Positions 45,701-58,540 of a stretch of 64,000 nucleotides of DNA are shown in pieces (positions within the stretch are counted from its first letter, which is position 1; every line of letters begins with the position of its first letter). This DNA is from Archegozetes longisetosus (Eukaryota > Arthropoda > Arachnida > Sarcoptiformes > Trhypochthoniidae): positions 1,922,001 through 1,986,000 of the forward strand of contig JAEMBT020000001.1 in the NCBI GenBank assembly GCA_018873245.2. Direction: 5' to 3'. The position numbers were made by a program, and so were the translations under genes. Under the pieces are notes generated by a model. That model did not search any database and had not been told where the DNA came from. It saw nothing but the letters and a program-made list of their open reading frames with translations.

Positions 45701-47839
45701 CTTTGAGAACGAGTTCATATAATTCTGTGTCTATTAATAGGAACTTTTGCCGGAGTTGTTTATGCACTTTCAATCGCAGAACTACCACACATCAATGTAT
45801 GCTTCCTCCTGGTTCCTAACTTTGTTTACGTCATGTCTGCCGCTTCACTTGGCATATCGTGTTATAGATCTCTTCCTTTCTGAAGGAATTGAAATGATAT
45901 TTAGAATATCGATTGCTATTTTATTACTGTGTAAAGAAGACTTACTCAAACTTGATATGGAAGGATTGTTGCGATATTTCCAGAAAGAAATGCCTGCAAA
46001 GTGTGAAACTGATCCCGACTATTTGGTGACCCTATCTATTCAAGTAAAATATGACCAAAAAAAGATGAAAAAGTTAGTCTTCAAAATTCACGTAGCCCTG
46101 CATTCAATTGTTTAACCAAAACTTGTGTTCCATTTAATAGATTAGCCAAAGACTATTCCTCGATTAAAGCTAAAGAACAGGAAGAATTAGTGGAATTAAG
46201 GGTAAACTTTAGATAAGGAGTTCTCGACTAGGTTGTTGTTATCATTGTTTTTGATTAACAGAGATTAAGGACTGAAAATCGATTGCTTAGACAACGAATC
46301 GAAAACTTGGAGCACGAAAGTGCAGAATTGGCTGATAAACTAATTCAGGGTCAAGTCAGTAGAGCGCAAGAGGCTGAAGATAATTTTGTGATTAAGCGAG
46401 AACTGGCAGCTATGAAGCAACAAGAAATTGAGCAAAAAAATGAGCTCGAAAAAGCATATCATACTATCAATGAATTAAAAGAAACTAATAGTATTAATTC
46501 CTCACTTGAATCACAAGAAACTCAACAATTAATCGAGTCTTTGCAGGAAGAACTAATTGCTGTTAAACTAAGAGAAGCAGAAAATAGTGAAGAAATGAAG
46601 GCGTTGAGAGAAAGAATCAACGAATTGGAGGAAATAAATAATCGACTTCGAGAACTGCCACCGGATCACGCGGTGGCACAACTTCAGGAAGAGTTGATAG
46701 CAGTTAAGTTACGCGAAGCAGAGGCTAATCTGAGTATGAAAGAACTGAGACAAAAGATTACAGATCTTCAACAGATGTGGAATGAACACATGTCTACTTC
46801 TCATGGCAGTAATGAGTCGTCTCAACACAATTCACAACCGAATAGCCTCGAAGGCAATAACAATTTGACGCAATCATCTCTTTCTGTTACTTCGAGTCCT
46901 CTGAAAATGCTCGGAAATGCTGTTAAACGAACTGATTATTCGGGAGAAATCAATAAACTTAAACAAGAACTGATGAGTGCTAAGCTTAGAGAAGCTGAAG
47001 CTGTGGCAGAATTGAAAGAATTGAGACAAAGAGTTATGGAATTGGAGACACAAAACCAAGTCAGTATGAATCAGATCAGAAGGCAAGCCGATGAAATGAA
47101 TAAACTTAAAGATTCGTTCGAGGAGCTTTCTGAGAAGGAAAGAGAAACTCAAAGTATGCTCAATCAGGAAAGGAGAAAATACGCTGATTTAGATTTTCAG
47201 ATGAAAGAGGAACAGATGATGAAGAGAATCAAAGAACTCGAACAAACCCAAGTGGTTGCTGAGCTCAAGCACAAGATTTCATCACTTGAAGCTAAAGTAT
47301 GACTATTGTAGTTGACTTCAATCTAATCCTGTTGGAACTCACGCTCTAAACAATTATCGGAGACTTTCAAATATTAATTAGTATATTTTCTCCAGGCTTG
47401 ATCTCGAAAGCTAACCAAAATCTATTCAATCAAGCTCTAGTTTGATTTAATATTCATTTTAGTGATTTTAGGACACGAGCAGAAATTGAGTTGAGATTTT
47501 ATAAAAATCAAATGAAAGTTTTAAATGAACTTGTTTCAAAGCGTGAGTTTTTTTAACAATGTGCTAAAAGGGAACTAAAGAGTGAATATTTGAGCTTTTG
47601 ATTCATTGAGTGTTATTTTGTAGATCGAAGAATTGGTGACGATTACAAAACTAAAGCAGAGCGGGAGCGAACCTGAAAGTGCTCTCGAGCTTCAAGATCG
47701 GATGGCGGAACTGCAATCAGAAATGTTTAGACTCGAAGTGACTAATAAAAAGTTAAGTTCGATGCAGAACGGAGGAGGAGATGGTATCAATAACTCTTTG
47801 AAAAGATTTTCACAAACTTTCACTACGAATGGTGAATAA
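42708..47839 (+). CDS. EVI5: EVI5-family TBC Rab-GAP with coiled-coil tail
   Basis: GTPase-activating protein for Rab proteins (Rab11/Rab35 reported for the family), acting in endosome recycling and cytokinesis. Join 42708-42772, 44145-44366, 44795-45011, 45116-45541, 45741-46072, 46141-46201, 46262-47296, 47624-47839: 857 residues. The TBC domain (about 169-390) shows both fingers: Arg219 in IKRDIARTYPEH and Gln256 in GYCQGSAF. ELQLLARLEEQNRLIETD, GIPHHLRGMVWQLLC, HFQSQNYHTSMYASSWFLTLF and LRTENRLLRQRIE match EVI5 by recall. The coiled coil repeats an LQEELIAVKLREAE unit three times. The first exon (MLSSAASVILSLRRQ) is chosen by phase and donor only; its confidence is lower (about 0.5), and further 5' exons may exist. 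Confidence 0.93.
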
Positions 47840-50800
47840 CATTAAAGCTATTAGTTCTGTCAATCAAATCAAATTATTCTAAATCTCTATTCAAACCAAT
47901 TGGAATCCGGTGTTTGACATTTTCGATCGATTCAGTGTCACAAACAGTGCTAATAATGTTGAATCTGTTGAATATGATTGTTAAAAGTGAGACTGTGATA
48001 GCCCTACAAATACTCAAATTAAGGGCAGTTGATTTCGATGTGTTAGTACATAACACATCCATCGGAGCTGTGCTTCTGATGTTTTGTTGGTTTGATGTTT
48101 ACTATCATTCAGTCAACAATTTATAAAATTGGTTTTATTAGAAGCTATTTTATGCACATACTATAGATTTAATAATTTAGTTACTGTATACATTTTGATG
48201 ACTTTTGTTTCATTTTTATTATAACTGAACAAATATATGCATAATTATTATAACTTATTTAAATAAATTTCTTTTTCAATTTGTTCATTCCTGTCGTTTA
48301 CAACATTTTCGTAAAATATCTCAATTTTAAATGAAAAATAGCCAAAGAAATTGCAATTCTTTTTTACTCAATCCTAATTCCATAAATGAATTTGAATTGG
48401 AAACAATTTTCTGTTAACAATTAACTGCTCAAAACTGATTTCCTGGCTTTTTATTGATCCGAATAATAAAGTTGATTTATATTATTTGAAACGTACATTT
48501 TCTTAACCAGATATTAGCGAAAATTAGACCTTCATTGGATTCGTGCCAGCAAGCATTGCAATAATAATAATTTACTAAAGTAGAAGTGCTTAATCACAAC
48601 TTAAATAGTGTTAAGCTTTACTGTATTTTAAGCAAAAGCAGAAAGCACTTTTTCAAATCAATAAAGATATTTGTACGTTGCCGACAAGACTCGAATTCGT
48701 GTGTCTCTCAAATACATTACTAGTTCTTAAGGTCCATAGAGTACAGCTAAGTCGAGATAAATTTGATCGCAGTTTTACGGAAAGCAGTTGAAATCGTATT
48801 CAGTTTTTAACATTTTTTCAATCAAATAGAAGTTAATAAGCAATAGAGAAAAGTTGTTTTGAATATCAAAAGTTCATCATTTCTAACATTGAAATTTAAA
48901 CCCTGAAAATAAAACTCTTTATCTCTGGTCAAATTTATTCTGACTTAACTGTACTTTCGGTTTATAATCTAATTAGTATTACCTAAACTTGACTTAATGT
49001 GAGAGTGATTTGCAAATACGGTTTGTAAAAATCGACCTGAGGCTAAAATTTGATTGAGTAAAATACACTAATTTCTCAACTATTGTTACAAATAGCGCTC
49101 ACATTCAAGCTGAGGAAACAAACAGATAAGTAACAAACCATATAAAGTTTATTATCTGCCTCATTCTAGCTAAATGAGATAGCAAAATTATATTTTAACA
49201 ACTCTATATCTGCATTCACTCATTGGTTAACTTTTATTTATTTTATTTTTATAAGTATTTTACAAAAATTCAGTTTAAATAAGCAGATTGTTTCTGAGAA
49301 TTAAATAGCTAGCAATTGAAGTGATCTGACCACAGCTAAAAACTATTTTTGTCGTTTACATCCATAGTTGGTGATTCTAACTGATAAAAAGTTCGAAATC
49401 ACTCTTAGTCATCTACATTACTATTGATCAATTTTTATGAAAATGACTGAAGCAAAAAGTTTTGATAGTACCCTAACAGTTGGTTTTATACTGAAGGAGG
49501 GCGAGATACACAATACAATGGTGAAATACTGCTGTAAAGGATTCACTATGCATTTGATCAATACTGATCTAAATATTTAGAATTTGAGACACATACATAA
49601 AATGAGTATTTTAACTTAAGTCAAATTAAGTGTTCAATACACTTAACAACGTATTAATCCTTAATACTGCAAAGTAGAGACAACTTCTACGTTAAATTCT
49701 CTGTGATGCTCATCATTTTCTCACCAAATTTAGTTTGCAGTTTGCTTTTCCCCTTATAATAAGTATTCTGTTTTTTAATACTCTCTATACTATGGTCTAA
49801 TGTAAAGCATGGCATCATAACACTTCACTTTTAGTTACTATCAACAATTATTAAGTTTTTAAGTGTAAAAATGAAACTTGTGAGTAAATCTACATAATAT
49901 CTGCTTTTTATTTTTGTTGTTCAAGAGTTAAGATTCATTTGAGAAATAAAATATAAATATTGCTCATTATATAGTGCTTTTGTCCTTTTGAATTGTTTAA
50001 AATGATAAATATGATGCTAAAAATATTGCAAATCGTTACTCAAATGTGAACCAATGCAATCTCATTGACGAGCAAATCGTTAACTTCACATTAAATTTTT
50101 GCAGATTTGCTAATTTATCGATGAATACTTATTAAGAATCTTTTGATCGGAGTGTTTTGCTCAAATCGCGATTAATTTTGAACGACTATTTTCGGCTTTC
50201 AAATCTTGATATTTGTTACAAGTCAGCAAATACTTTGAATAATGAAGCGTTCACAGAATTAACATTTTGGGCGAAGTTATAGGGTTTGAAAAATTCTGAA
50301 CCTCAAAAATAATTTGACTAGAGCTTGAAAATTCCGAGATTTAGGTATTTTTTATGTTAGAAAGCTTTATAGACTCGAAATAATACCGTATAAGCAAACA
50401 AAATGTAAAACAAAGTTTAAAAATTGATTTACGTTTGCGAAACAGCGTAAAGTTTGTTAAGCCTAATCAATTGTTGAACACGAGATAACAGTTGTTAGAA
50501 AGCCTTTTGTCAATTAGTCTAAATCATAAAAGGTTTTCTTTTCAATGAATTTAGAAGCATTATAGGAGTTATTTTTCCTCTTTTGTGTTAAGACTGAAGC
50601 AATAATTGGCACTTGAAATGCATATCATAAAAGGCAGTCCTCTTTCTTTCCCTTTTATATGATTGAGCCTATAGTAAAGACTAGTTTTTCCAATTTCTAT
50701 AAGTTCTACAGATTATACGGTAGAGTATATCTAAATCAATCAGTGGTCACATTGGTTTATATGAATTTCCCATTAATGTTCATTGATTCGTAACTTGACC

Positions 50801-51986
50801 ACCAAATAGCTCAATCAAGAGCTCAGTACAGCTCAAAGCTTAGTCATCCACGATAGCAACGAGGAGAAAAATCTGTTACTATATCATTCTGTCCGTGATT
50901 CACATCAGTTTTTAGTCAAATTTAATTTCAGACTTGCTTTGGTTACTATACTTAGCAAGAAATGTTTGTTAATATCCTCTATATTATGATCTGATGGAAA
51001 GTATTCCATGAGAAAGCACGACTTTTGGTTGCTACGAAGGATCATAAAGTTATTAAGTGTGCTAGTTATGAGTAAAGTAGCTCTTTTGCTCCCATCATTG
51101 AGAATGAGCCAATTTGGTGAAGCGCTTTTGAACAGTTATTGCGGCACACTTTCTCCTATTCTGAATCTCATCATTTGTAATGATTGGCCAATTTTCGAAA
51201 TGGTAATGCGGCCTCTGTTTGATTTGTTAGATATAACTAGTATTAGAATAGAGTAACAGTTACTTTGCTACATATAGTTCTGATAGTTGTGTCACTTGTG
51301 CCGAACCGAGTAGTAGAAAAGCAAAGAGAAAGTGTGAAAATGATTTGATTTGAAAGACAATTACAGGATAACATCGGTGGTTCATCAGAAGAGTAGAAAT
51401 CGTATTTACATAACATTTCCTTGAGCAGACAGACAATTTGCTACAGAATAATGTTTAGTTTGAGATTTACTCAAAGCTTAACAGAGTTTGGATTGAGTAA
51501 ACTTATGTTAGGTTAGGTGTTAAACAAGTGTTATTCTACTCGATTTTACATTCAGATGATTATTTGCTTTGATAAATGCTATAGACTTTATACACACAAA
51601 GTATAAATGAATGCAAATTATATTAGAACGAGTAAAATAAAGGATTTGATCGCAAGCTTTGTATAAACTTATATTGCATTACATTAGATGCAAATAAGCA
51701 ATTCACCCGATGGCAAAGTAGTTTAATTGTATAGCTAATCAAAAATGCACCATTCATGCAGTCATAGAGTCGTACTAACTGCTACTCCACTCCAACTCTA
51801 TAAGAGGCCGCTTCTTAACAGCCAACCAGAACAGCAAATTTATGGTGAGGTGGGCTAAAAGCAAAACCAACAAAAACCTTATCATCTATCAACACTCTAT
51901 TAGAGGGTCACATTAAAGGTCATAAACGAAACATCACTGCTACTTAAGCTCTGCAATAATAATCATCTCTTTCTCTCAATTGATTC
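47840..51986. other. Intergenic, nothing recognised
   Basis: 4.1 kb between EVI5 and the homeobox gene. Only short frames. At 48665-48745 (minus) a sequence resembles a decayed tRNA (B-box-like GAATTCGAGTC) without pairing acceptor arms. No other structure seen. Confidence 0.45.
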
Positions 51987-54900
51987 ATGGATTCCACCAG
52001 AAAGTCATCATTTCTTATTAAAGACATTTTGACTTGTATTAGTGATAAAGACGGTACAACTCATCAACAGCCCGACCCTAATAGGGAAGATACTCACGAT
52101 AGAGATGAAGATCAACTTCAATCTGAAGATTCCCTACCAAAGGATGAGCATAAAGACCAAAAAGTTTCCAACTCGAGAGGTATGACAATTATTATTGTTT
52201 CTATCAATTTTAAGTTAAGCTAATCTCTGTAATTCAAAGCTTTGATGTTTTTAACGGAAAAGTAAAAGTTTAATCTGACTTAAAGTTTTCCGTTTTGCGC
52301 AATTACTTAGAAAATAATGGCAATTGATATGAACCGATGCATAAGTTTATGCAATTGAACTATTGATTTGCATATGAAAAAGTTTTTAGAATGCAATCTG
52401 TTGTAAAAAAAACTTAGAGAGTTATGGAAATGTTTCTCTTTCGGACAAAAGTCGATTCTCCGCCTACTGCTTGCAATTCTTAACAGACTCCCAGAATTTA
52501 AATCCCAAATAAAATCGGGACAAACGCACGAAGAAAACAAAGTTAGCGATCCTCAAGTGTATATAGTGAAATTTGAGGCCACCTGTAGTGCCATTGATTT
52601 CGATTTGAATGCTCGTGTGAATCCCAATACAAGAATAAGCTATATATGTATGACATAGTAGTCCTTATACATTAGCAGTTACTCTACTGTAAGTCCAGAG
52701 TATATCAAATTCAATAATGCAGTCATCAAAATATAAAACGCTACAAATCGAAGGGAGCTCTAAAATGAATTTCTTTTATTGCAGTTCAATATTGTGTTGA
52801 CCCATGTTTTTGTAAAAGGTGTTGCCATTACGACATTACGACCCTTCCAATTATGCTGAATAGCTCAGTAAGCGATCAAAAAACTTTTTCATCTCACAAA
52901 TGCTTCGCTTCCAATACTATGTATATCATAAATATGCTAATCTTCCCTATAATTTCATATGTCGCTCAATTTGAATGTAACTTTTATTATTATTATTCCC
53001 GATTACTTATACCTGAATTTTTCCCAAATTTTCACACAATTCTTTCAAATTCTGAATGATTCTGCTCTTCTTATACAATCACTTTGAAAATCTGTTTATT
53101 GAGAGTATTTTGATCAACAAATAACTGTATATAAACTTTTGTTAGCATTACTTCAACGTTGACCTTATAGCTATTTAACTGAAGCCGAGGGTTAGACGAA
53201 ATTTGAAGTTTCGTAAACTCAATAGGAAATTAGTTTATATAGACTTCAGGCTGGTTTCTGCAGCACTATTTTTTATCTGCAGCACAATTCATATAATTGA
53301 GTTAAAATTGCAATTATTGTCTTCTAACAATCGTCAGTAGAATTAAGTTTTGATGAGTTAACATAAACGCTAAGTTTACCGAAGTGCTACTTAAAGTTAT
53401 TCAAGGTTTGAATAGTTTGACGTAAAGGCCCTAAAAGTTTGGAGGCTTTGAAGCACAAGTCTTCACTATCTTTTCAAGTTTTATAGTACTCTGATTTGCG
53501 AATAAATTTCGGGCATTTCTTCCACTCTGTCAAACATCTAAAGTTGAGTCTCATTTTAAAATATTTTGCATTTATGTTGAATAAGCAGTGGTTCTTTTTC
53601 CTACAAAGTCTTTTTCTGTAGGATAAGCTGAGGTTTCAAACTATAGCAAACATAATTAGAAATAAACTCTCAAATAAATGATTTTTTCAACCATTCAAGT
53701 ATTTTGTTATATGATTTTATTTAGAGTTGATTTGGCACAATCAATCTTATTATATTATTCAATATTTAAAACCATGGATTAGCGGTTAAGTTAAAGTTAG
53801 CTTTAGATGTGTTTTATGGCTCAGCTGAAAATTGGCCTGTCTGGGGAAGCATTAATAGGAACGTAAAATATTCGTCAATTTCAAGCTTTTTCAAATTTGT
53901 GTATAAACCTTTACGCAAACCCTTTCCAACATATATGATATTTGAAATGACAAAATAGTCAAATTAGCTTTCAAACAATGATTCATTTTCCAAAATCTGT
54001 TCGAATGTTCGGTAAGTTTAAAAACTGAAACTAAATCTTTAGAAACATTAATCGAAGAGGTCTTGAAGAGAAGTTGATCTTCAAAGTTAGGATCATAAAA
54101 CTTGATTTATCATTAAAAGCCTAAATGGATTCGGAAAGGATTTGAAGACTAAATATAAGGGTTAGTGGGATTAGAGTAAAAGACTATTTTTTGCTCTTCT
54201 GTATATCGTTAGCTCAAATTTAATTACTGGAGTGCTAATAGTTTTGACGTGCTTTTAACCTTTTAGCACTGACGCGCATTTTATAACTATATCTCCAATC
54301 AGAATTAAACATCTATTTCTTCATCTTCAACATCTTTAAATTTACACCGGATGTCCATTTTTAGTTTTAATTGAATGCTTTCAAGTTAATGCTCACGTCT
54401 CCTAATCACTAATACTATCATTCATGAAAGTAAGTCTATTAAGAGTTAACAAGTCTGAAAAGTTCAAGATCTAACTAATAATAACGCCTCACAAATCAAA
54501 TTCTGGACTGAGTTTACCAACTCGTAAAATCTTTATCAAACACTTTATTGAAACTTTAATTTTTAAAATGAAATCATATTATATTTGAATGTGATTTGAC
54601 TTAATGTGCAACCAAAAGGGGCCCGTCGTTCTGCTGCTTTTATTAAGCTTTTATTACGAACTCTATTGCAAATCCTCATCGCAAACATTCAAATACAACT
54701 TTTTTAAGACAACATTTGATACTATAGACATTTTTTGAGTTGATTCACACATTTGTTGCCTAATCATCAGCGTATTAACCTTAAATACATGTGAAGCACA
54801 TTGTTGAGTATATTTGAATTTTTTGCACATTTTCGTTAAAGACCTTGTTTCAATAGTGAAACTTTCTCTTTACCAACTTTATTTTTGGTGACTATTTTCG

Positions 54901-57282
54901 CAAGTCTACCACTTACCGCTTTTCTTTTTACGTCCCCTCGATTCAAATACTTTGACCATATTTTCATAAGCAAACTAATTGACATTAAACTACTTGGTTT
55001 TATCTGAATGCGAACTATATAATTTTAAAACGCCTTCACGAAGTACTTCTTGTTTGAAAGCCATTAGTTAATTAAGTGCTATGTTGACAGTAATTGCTTT
55101 TTAATAATAATATAGATGACTTCTTAATCTCTTTTTAATATATTATTTGTGAAATCCATTGAAAGAAATTAAGGTTATTAATAAGGTCGGACTCAGTCCG
55201 TAATTTTATTTGTGAGGCGTTAGAAGACAACCTACCGTCTATTGAAACAACAAATTATTATAAAGTTAGATTTATATTAAAATCATCTTAATTAACTGTT
55301 GCAAAGTTTATCTTATCTATTGAAATATCATTAAAGCGTACTGTTACAAAAGTTTGTTTCTCTTTAGTCTATTTGAACTATTCACATGATCTTGCTTTTA
55401 TTCAAGTCCAAATAATAGCTCTATTTATAATAAAGGCTTAACTGAAAAATGCTCTCATTTTTTAAAGATTAGATCAAATATAATGCGCAATAGTTTTGAA
55501 TATTATAAATCAGTGTTTATCATAGAATATCTCATATCAAATTGAACTTTCCAAAGATATTAAAAAGTTGAAACTTGAGACATTTGAAAATGAACAAGAC
55601 ATTGCAAATCACGTTTACCATTAATAAACTCGAGTTTTGATATTTGAGTCAATTGAAGCTTTTATTCTCATTGTTGTAACTATGATTTAAATGTCACTTA
55701 AATTCAATCGTATGTGATTGTATCCCAGAAAATTTGATTAGAGATCGAAACCGCTTGGATCGAGAAGTCATCTTATTTATTTGATTTATATTGAAAACAA
55801 TAAAACTTCGTCCTATGCATAAAGAAGTTAAGAATTTAACTAAAACCAACGAGTATTAATTGTTACATAGATGACGCACTATATATAAGAAATTTCTGGT
55901 TAAAAAGTGATGATAATCCACATTAGTACTAGTGATCATCTGGGTTCTGTCAATCAAAAATTTGCTGGATAGTTCAGATCTCGGGATAAAATTTGAGATA
56001 AAAATTTGATCCTTTTCTCACGTGGCAAGATTTTAGATAAATATTTAGAATGAATTTGCATATACATTGATGAAAAATCGTTATAAATATGCAAATTGGT
56101 CGAAAACAATAGCTTTCTTATAAAAATTCAATTTTCGGGTCAATATAAAGTTGTAAATATGAAACTTTCATCAAAACATAAAAACTGCAATAACTATGGA
56201 TAATTGCTATATAATTGAAAAGAGTAGCCTACTTTAGTTATTACAAATCAAATACGATTGTTATAGATTTATCTGACTCAACTTTTAGCACTTCTTCAGT
56301 TAAGACTCATAAAAATAAAATCGGGATCATGGTATCCCGGAATCCAAGAAATTTGAATCCTAATTCTCACTGACTTTCACACGCGAGTTTACTGCAACTG
56401 CTTTTGCCATACAGCTTCCTAACTGATGTGACGATCAGTTATTTATCTCATTCTCTTGGTTTGTTTAAAGGACTAGATGTTCGCAATATAAAGCCTAATG
56501 AATCGGGTTCTGGTTCTAATAGACTCAATAGACAGAAGAAACCACGTCGAAGACGTACTGCTTTCACGCAGGTTTGTAACCAGCATTCAGAAAACTTTAA
56601 ATACATTTTAATTTGAATGACTTCAGGCTCAGTTGAATTACTTGGAGCGCAAGTTCCGAATGCAAAAATATCTGAGTGTTGCTGATAGGGGACATGTTGC
56701 CGAAACTTTGAACTTGACCGAAACTCAAATTAAAACATGGTATCAAAATAGGAGGTGAGATATTTTGCTTTAGCATGAAGTATAAGCCGATATTGTTGCC
56801 ACTCGTACTGAGATTAAACTGTACCAAAAAAATTGAGTTAACAATTTGCAGCACGAGATGCAGCAGTATTAGCTCAGTTCTAGTAAAGTCGTTCCCTTTA
56901 TCTCATATTATTGCAGATCGCTCTGTAAGACCTGTTAGGCTTGAGTTTGATTTGATCTGCAATAATTTGTAGAGATGGGGATCTCAAACCCAATGTTTAT
57001 CGAAATGAATGAATGTATTTTCATTCTGAAATTTAACACAGAACTAAATGGAAACGACAAAACAATATGCGTTTGGATGAATTGCGCTGTAAAGTAATTG
57101 AAACAAATAACGATTCGGAATCATTGATATTTTCACCGCAAATTTGTTCACAAACACAACAGACACCACATAGATTAAGTCCTAATTATTCAAATTATTC
57201 TAATTTCAATCCCGTATTGGCATTAAGCGGAAATGACTTAATGAGAACAGTATTTGTTCCGACAACGCGATTACATTCGTAA
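51987..57282 (+). CDS. BarH-class homeobox protein, Bari-like
   Basis: Sequence-specific nuclear transcription factor. Join 51987-52179, 56471-56571, 56627-56754, 57042-57282: 220 residues. The N terminus has FLIKDIL (residues 9-15), an eh1/FIL-type motif that recruits Groucho co-repressors. The homeodomain (exons 2-4) reads [20 protein letters not shown] ... QKYLSVADR ... WYQNRRTKWKRQ; Tyr at position 49 (WYQNRR) marks the BarH class, and the following NNMRLDELR recalls the QLRLEQLR stretch of the Drosophila CG11085/Bari protein. Introns of 4291, 55 and 287 bp; two interrupt the homeodomain. Exon 2 start (56471) is the only acceptor nearby that fits the phase of exon 1; the exon 1-2 link is inferred. 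BARHL or BARX are less likely. Confidence 0.85.
52180..56470. other. Large first intron of the homeobox gene
   Basis: 4.3 kb without frames or repeats of note. A large first intron in a homeobox gene is a usual place for enhancers, but no motif can be supported here. Confidence 0.4.
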
Positions 57283-57360
57283 ATATAAAACTTTATTACA
57301 AATTACTGTACAATTAGTGTATTTAAAAAAGAAAAGATCGAATAATCAATAATTAGATAC

Positions 57361-58540
57361 CTAAAGAATCCAGAAATACAAAATGATAACTAAAAAGATA
57401 ACTCCAGCAGCAGCCGCTTTCGCATAAGTTGCACGAATGTTCAGATATCTCGCGTCTTTTTTATACTTTTGTGACATTAATGATAAATTACTTGCTTTAT
57501 TGTCCAGTTCTGTAAAAATTAATTCATTATAAAATTGAGTATTATTTATAAAACATGAAAACAAACCTGAAATCGCGAGGCCGCGCTGTAAGACATCATC
57601 GATATTTTGAACCATAATTTTTTGCACGTCTTGCAACTCAGTATTCAATTGATTCAAGTTTCTTCGCGCCCTGGCGTCCATAATGGATTTTTTTGCCTTT
57701 TGAATGTAGTTATCTTTGAGATGAAATCGAAATGATCAGAATATATGAAGCAATTGAAAACGAGTAGAAAATACCGAATTCAATGAAACTGTAAGGTCTG
57801 GAAACAGTGTTAACTCTGGATCCATACTGATTCTTGAACTCATTTTGCAAATCTTCCAAAAAACTGAACGCCAACCGCTTAGAGAATGATTTTTCGCAAA
57901 GTATTAAATAACAAACTTGACTATCGATTAAGTAACTGAAACCAAATAAAACAATCTATTATTAGTCATATATTTCTATTTTATTAATCCATCAAATTAT
58001 CTAAACTCAAACTAAGTGTATTATCAATTGTCAACTCATATAACGCTATTTCCATATTATAACTATTATTGGTTTGTAATCAATTAAACTTTCAATTATT
58101 TGAGTTAATTGTCTGTAATTGGACTCGAAATAAATTAAGATTGAATAAAATAACTCAATTGATTGTAAACAAGATCTAATTTTACTTAATGTTTGTTGTA
58201 TTAAGAGATTAAAGGATTGGTCGTAAATTGTTTTTCAAAAAGTGTAATCAAATTGGAGTTAAAAATACAATGTCCTAGTATCAGGAACAACTTACTGAAA
58301 CAGGTATTGACCACTTTCTATAGTCATCTGTGGCGGCGATTGAGAGTTCAGTTTACGAAATAACATCTTCGCCTGGTTCTGGTATTCGAGAACACTTCGA
58401 CCCATCTATTTATTTGAGACAATTAAGAGGTAAGTATAATTAAACGAAAGCCGGTCATGACTGACCTGTTCGTCGTCCTGAACAGATGCTGCTAACGGCA
58501 GGCCATCTGATACTCGAGCAATCATTGTCATCAAGACCAT
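57361..58540 (-). CDS. SEC22B: Vesicle-trafficking SNARE Sec22b
   Basis: R-SNARE that drives fusion between ER and Golgi membranes. Join 58540-58466, 58405-58296, 57935-57775, 57713-57567, 57509-57361: 213 residues (human 215), all borders GT-AG and in phase. A longin domain comes first ([19 protein letters not shown] ... [11 protein letters not shown], about 1-120), then the SNARE helix with [20 protein letters not shown] and the zero-layer Arg in VLQRG, then KYLN-like [11 protein letters not shown] and a C-terminal membrane anchor ([18 protein letters not shown]). It converges on the homeobox gene with 78 bp between stop codons. Confidence 0.96.

Noticed and set aside
48665..48745. tRNA-like sequence on the minus strand
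   Set aside because: A T-loop-like GAATTCGAGTC is present but acceptor and anticodon stems do not pair.
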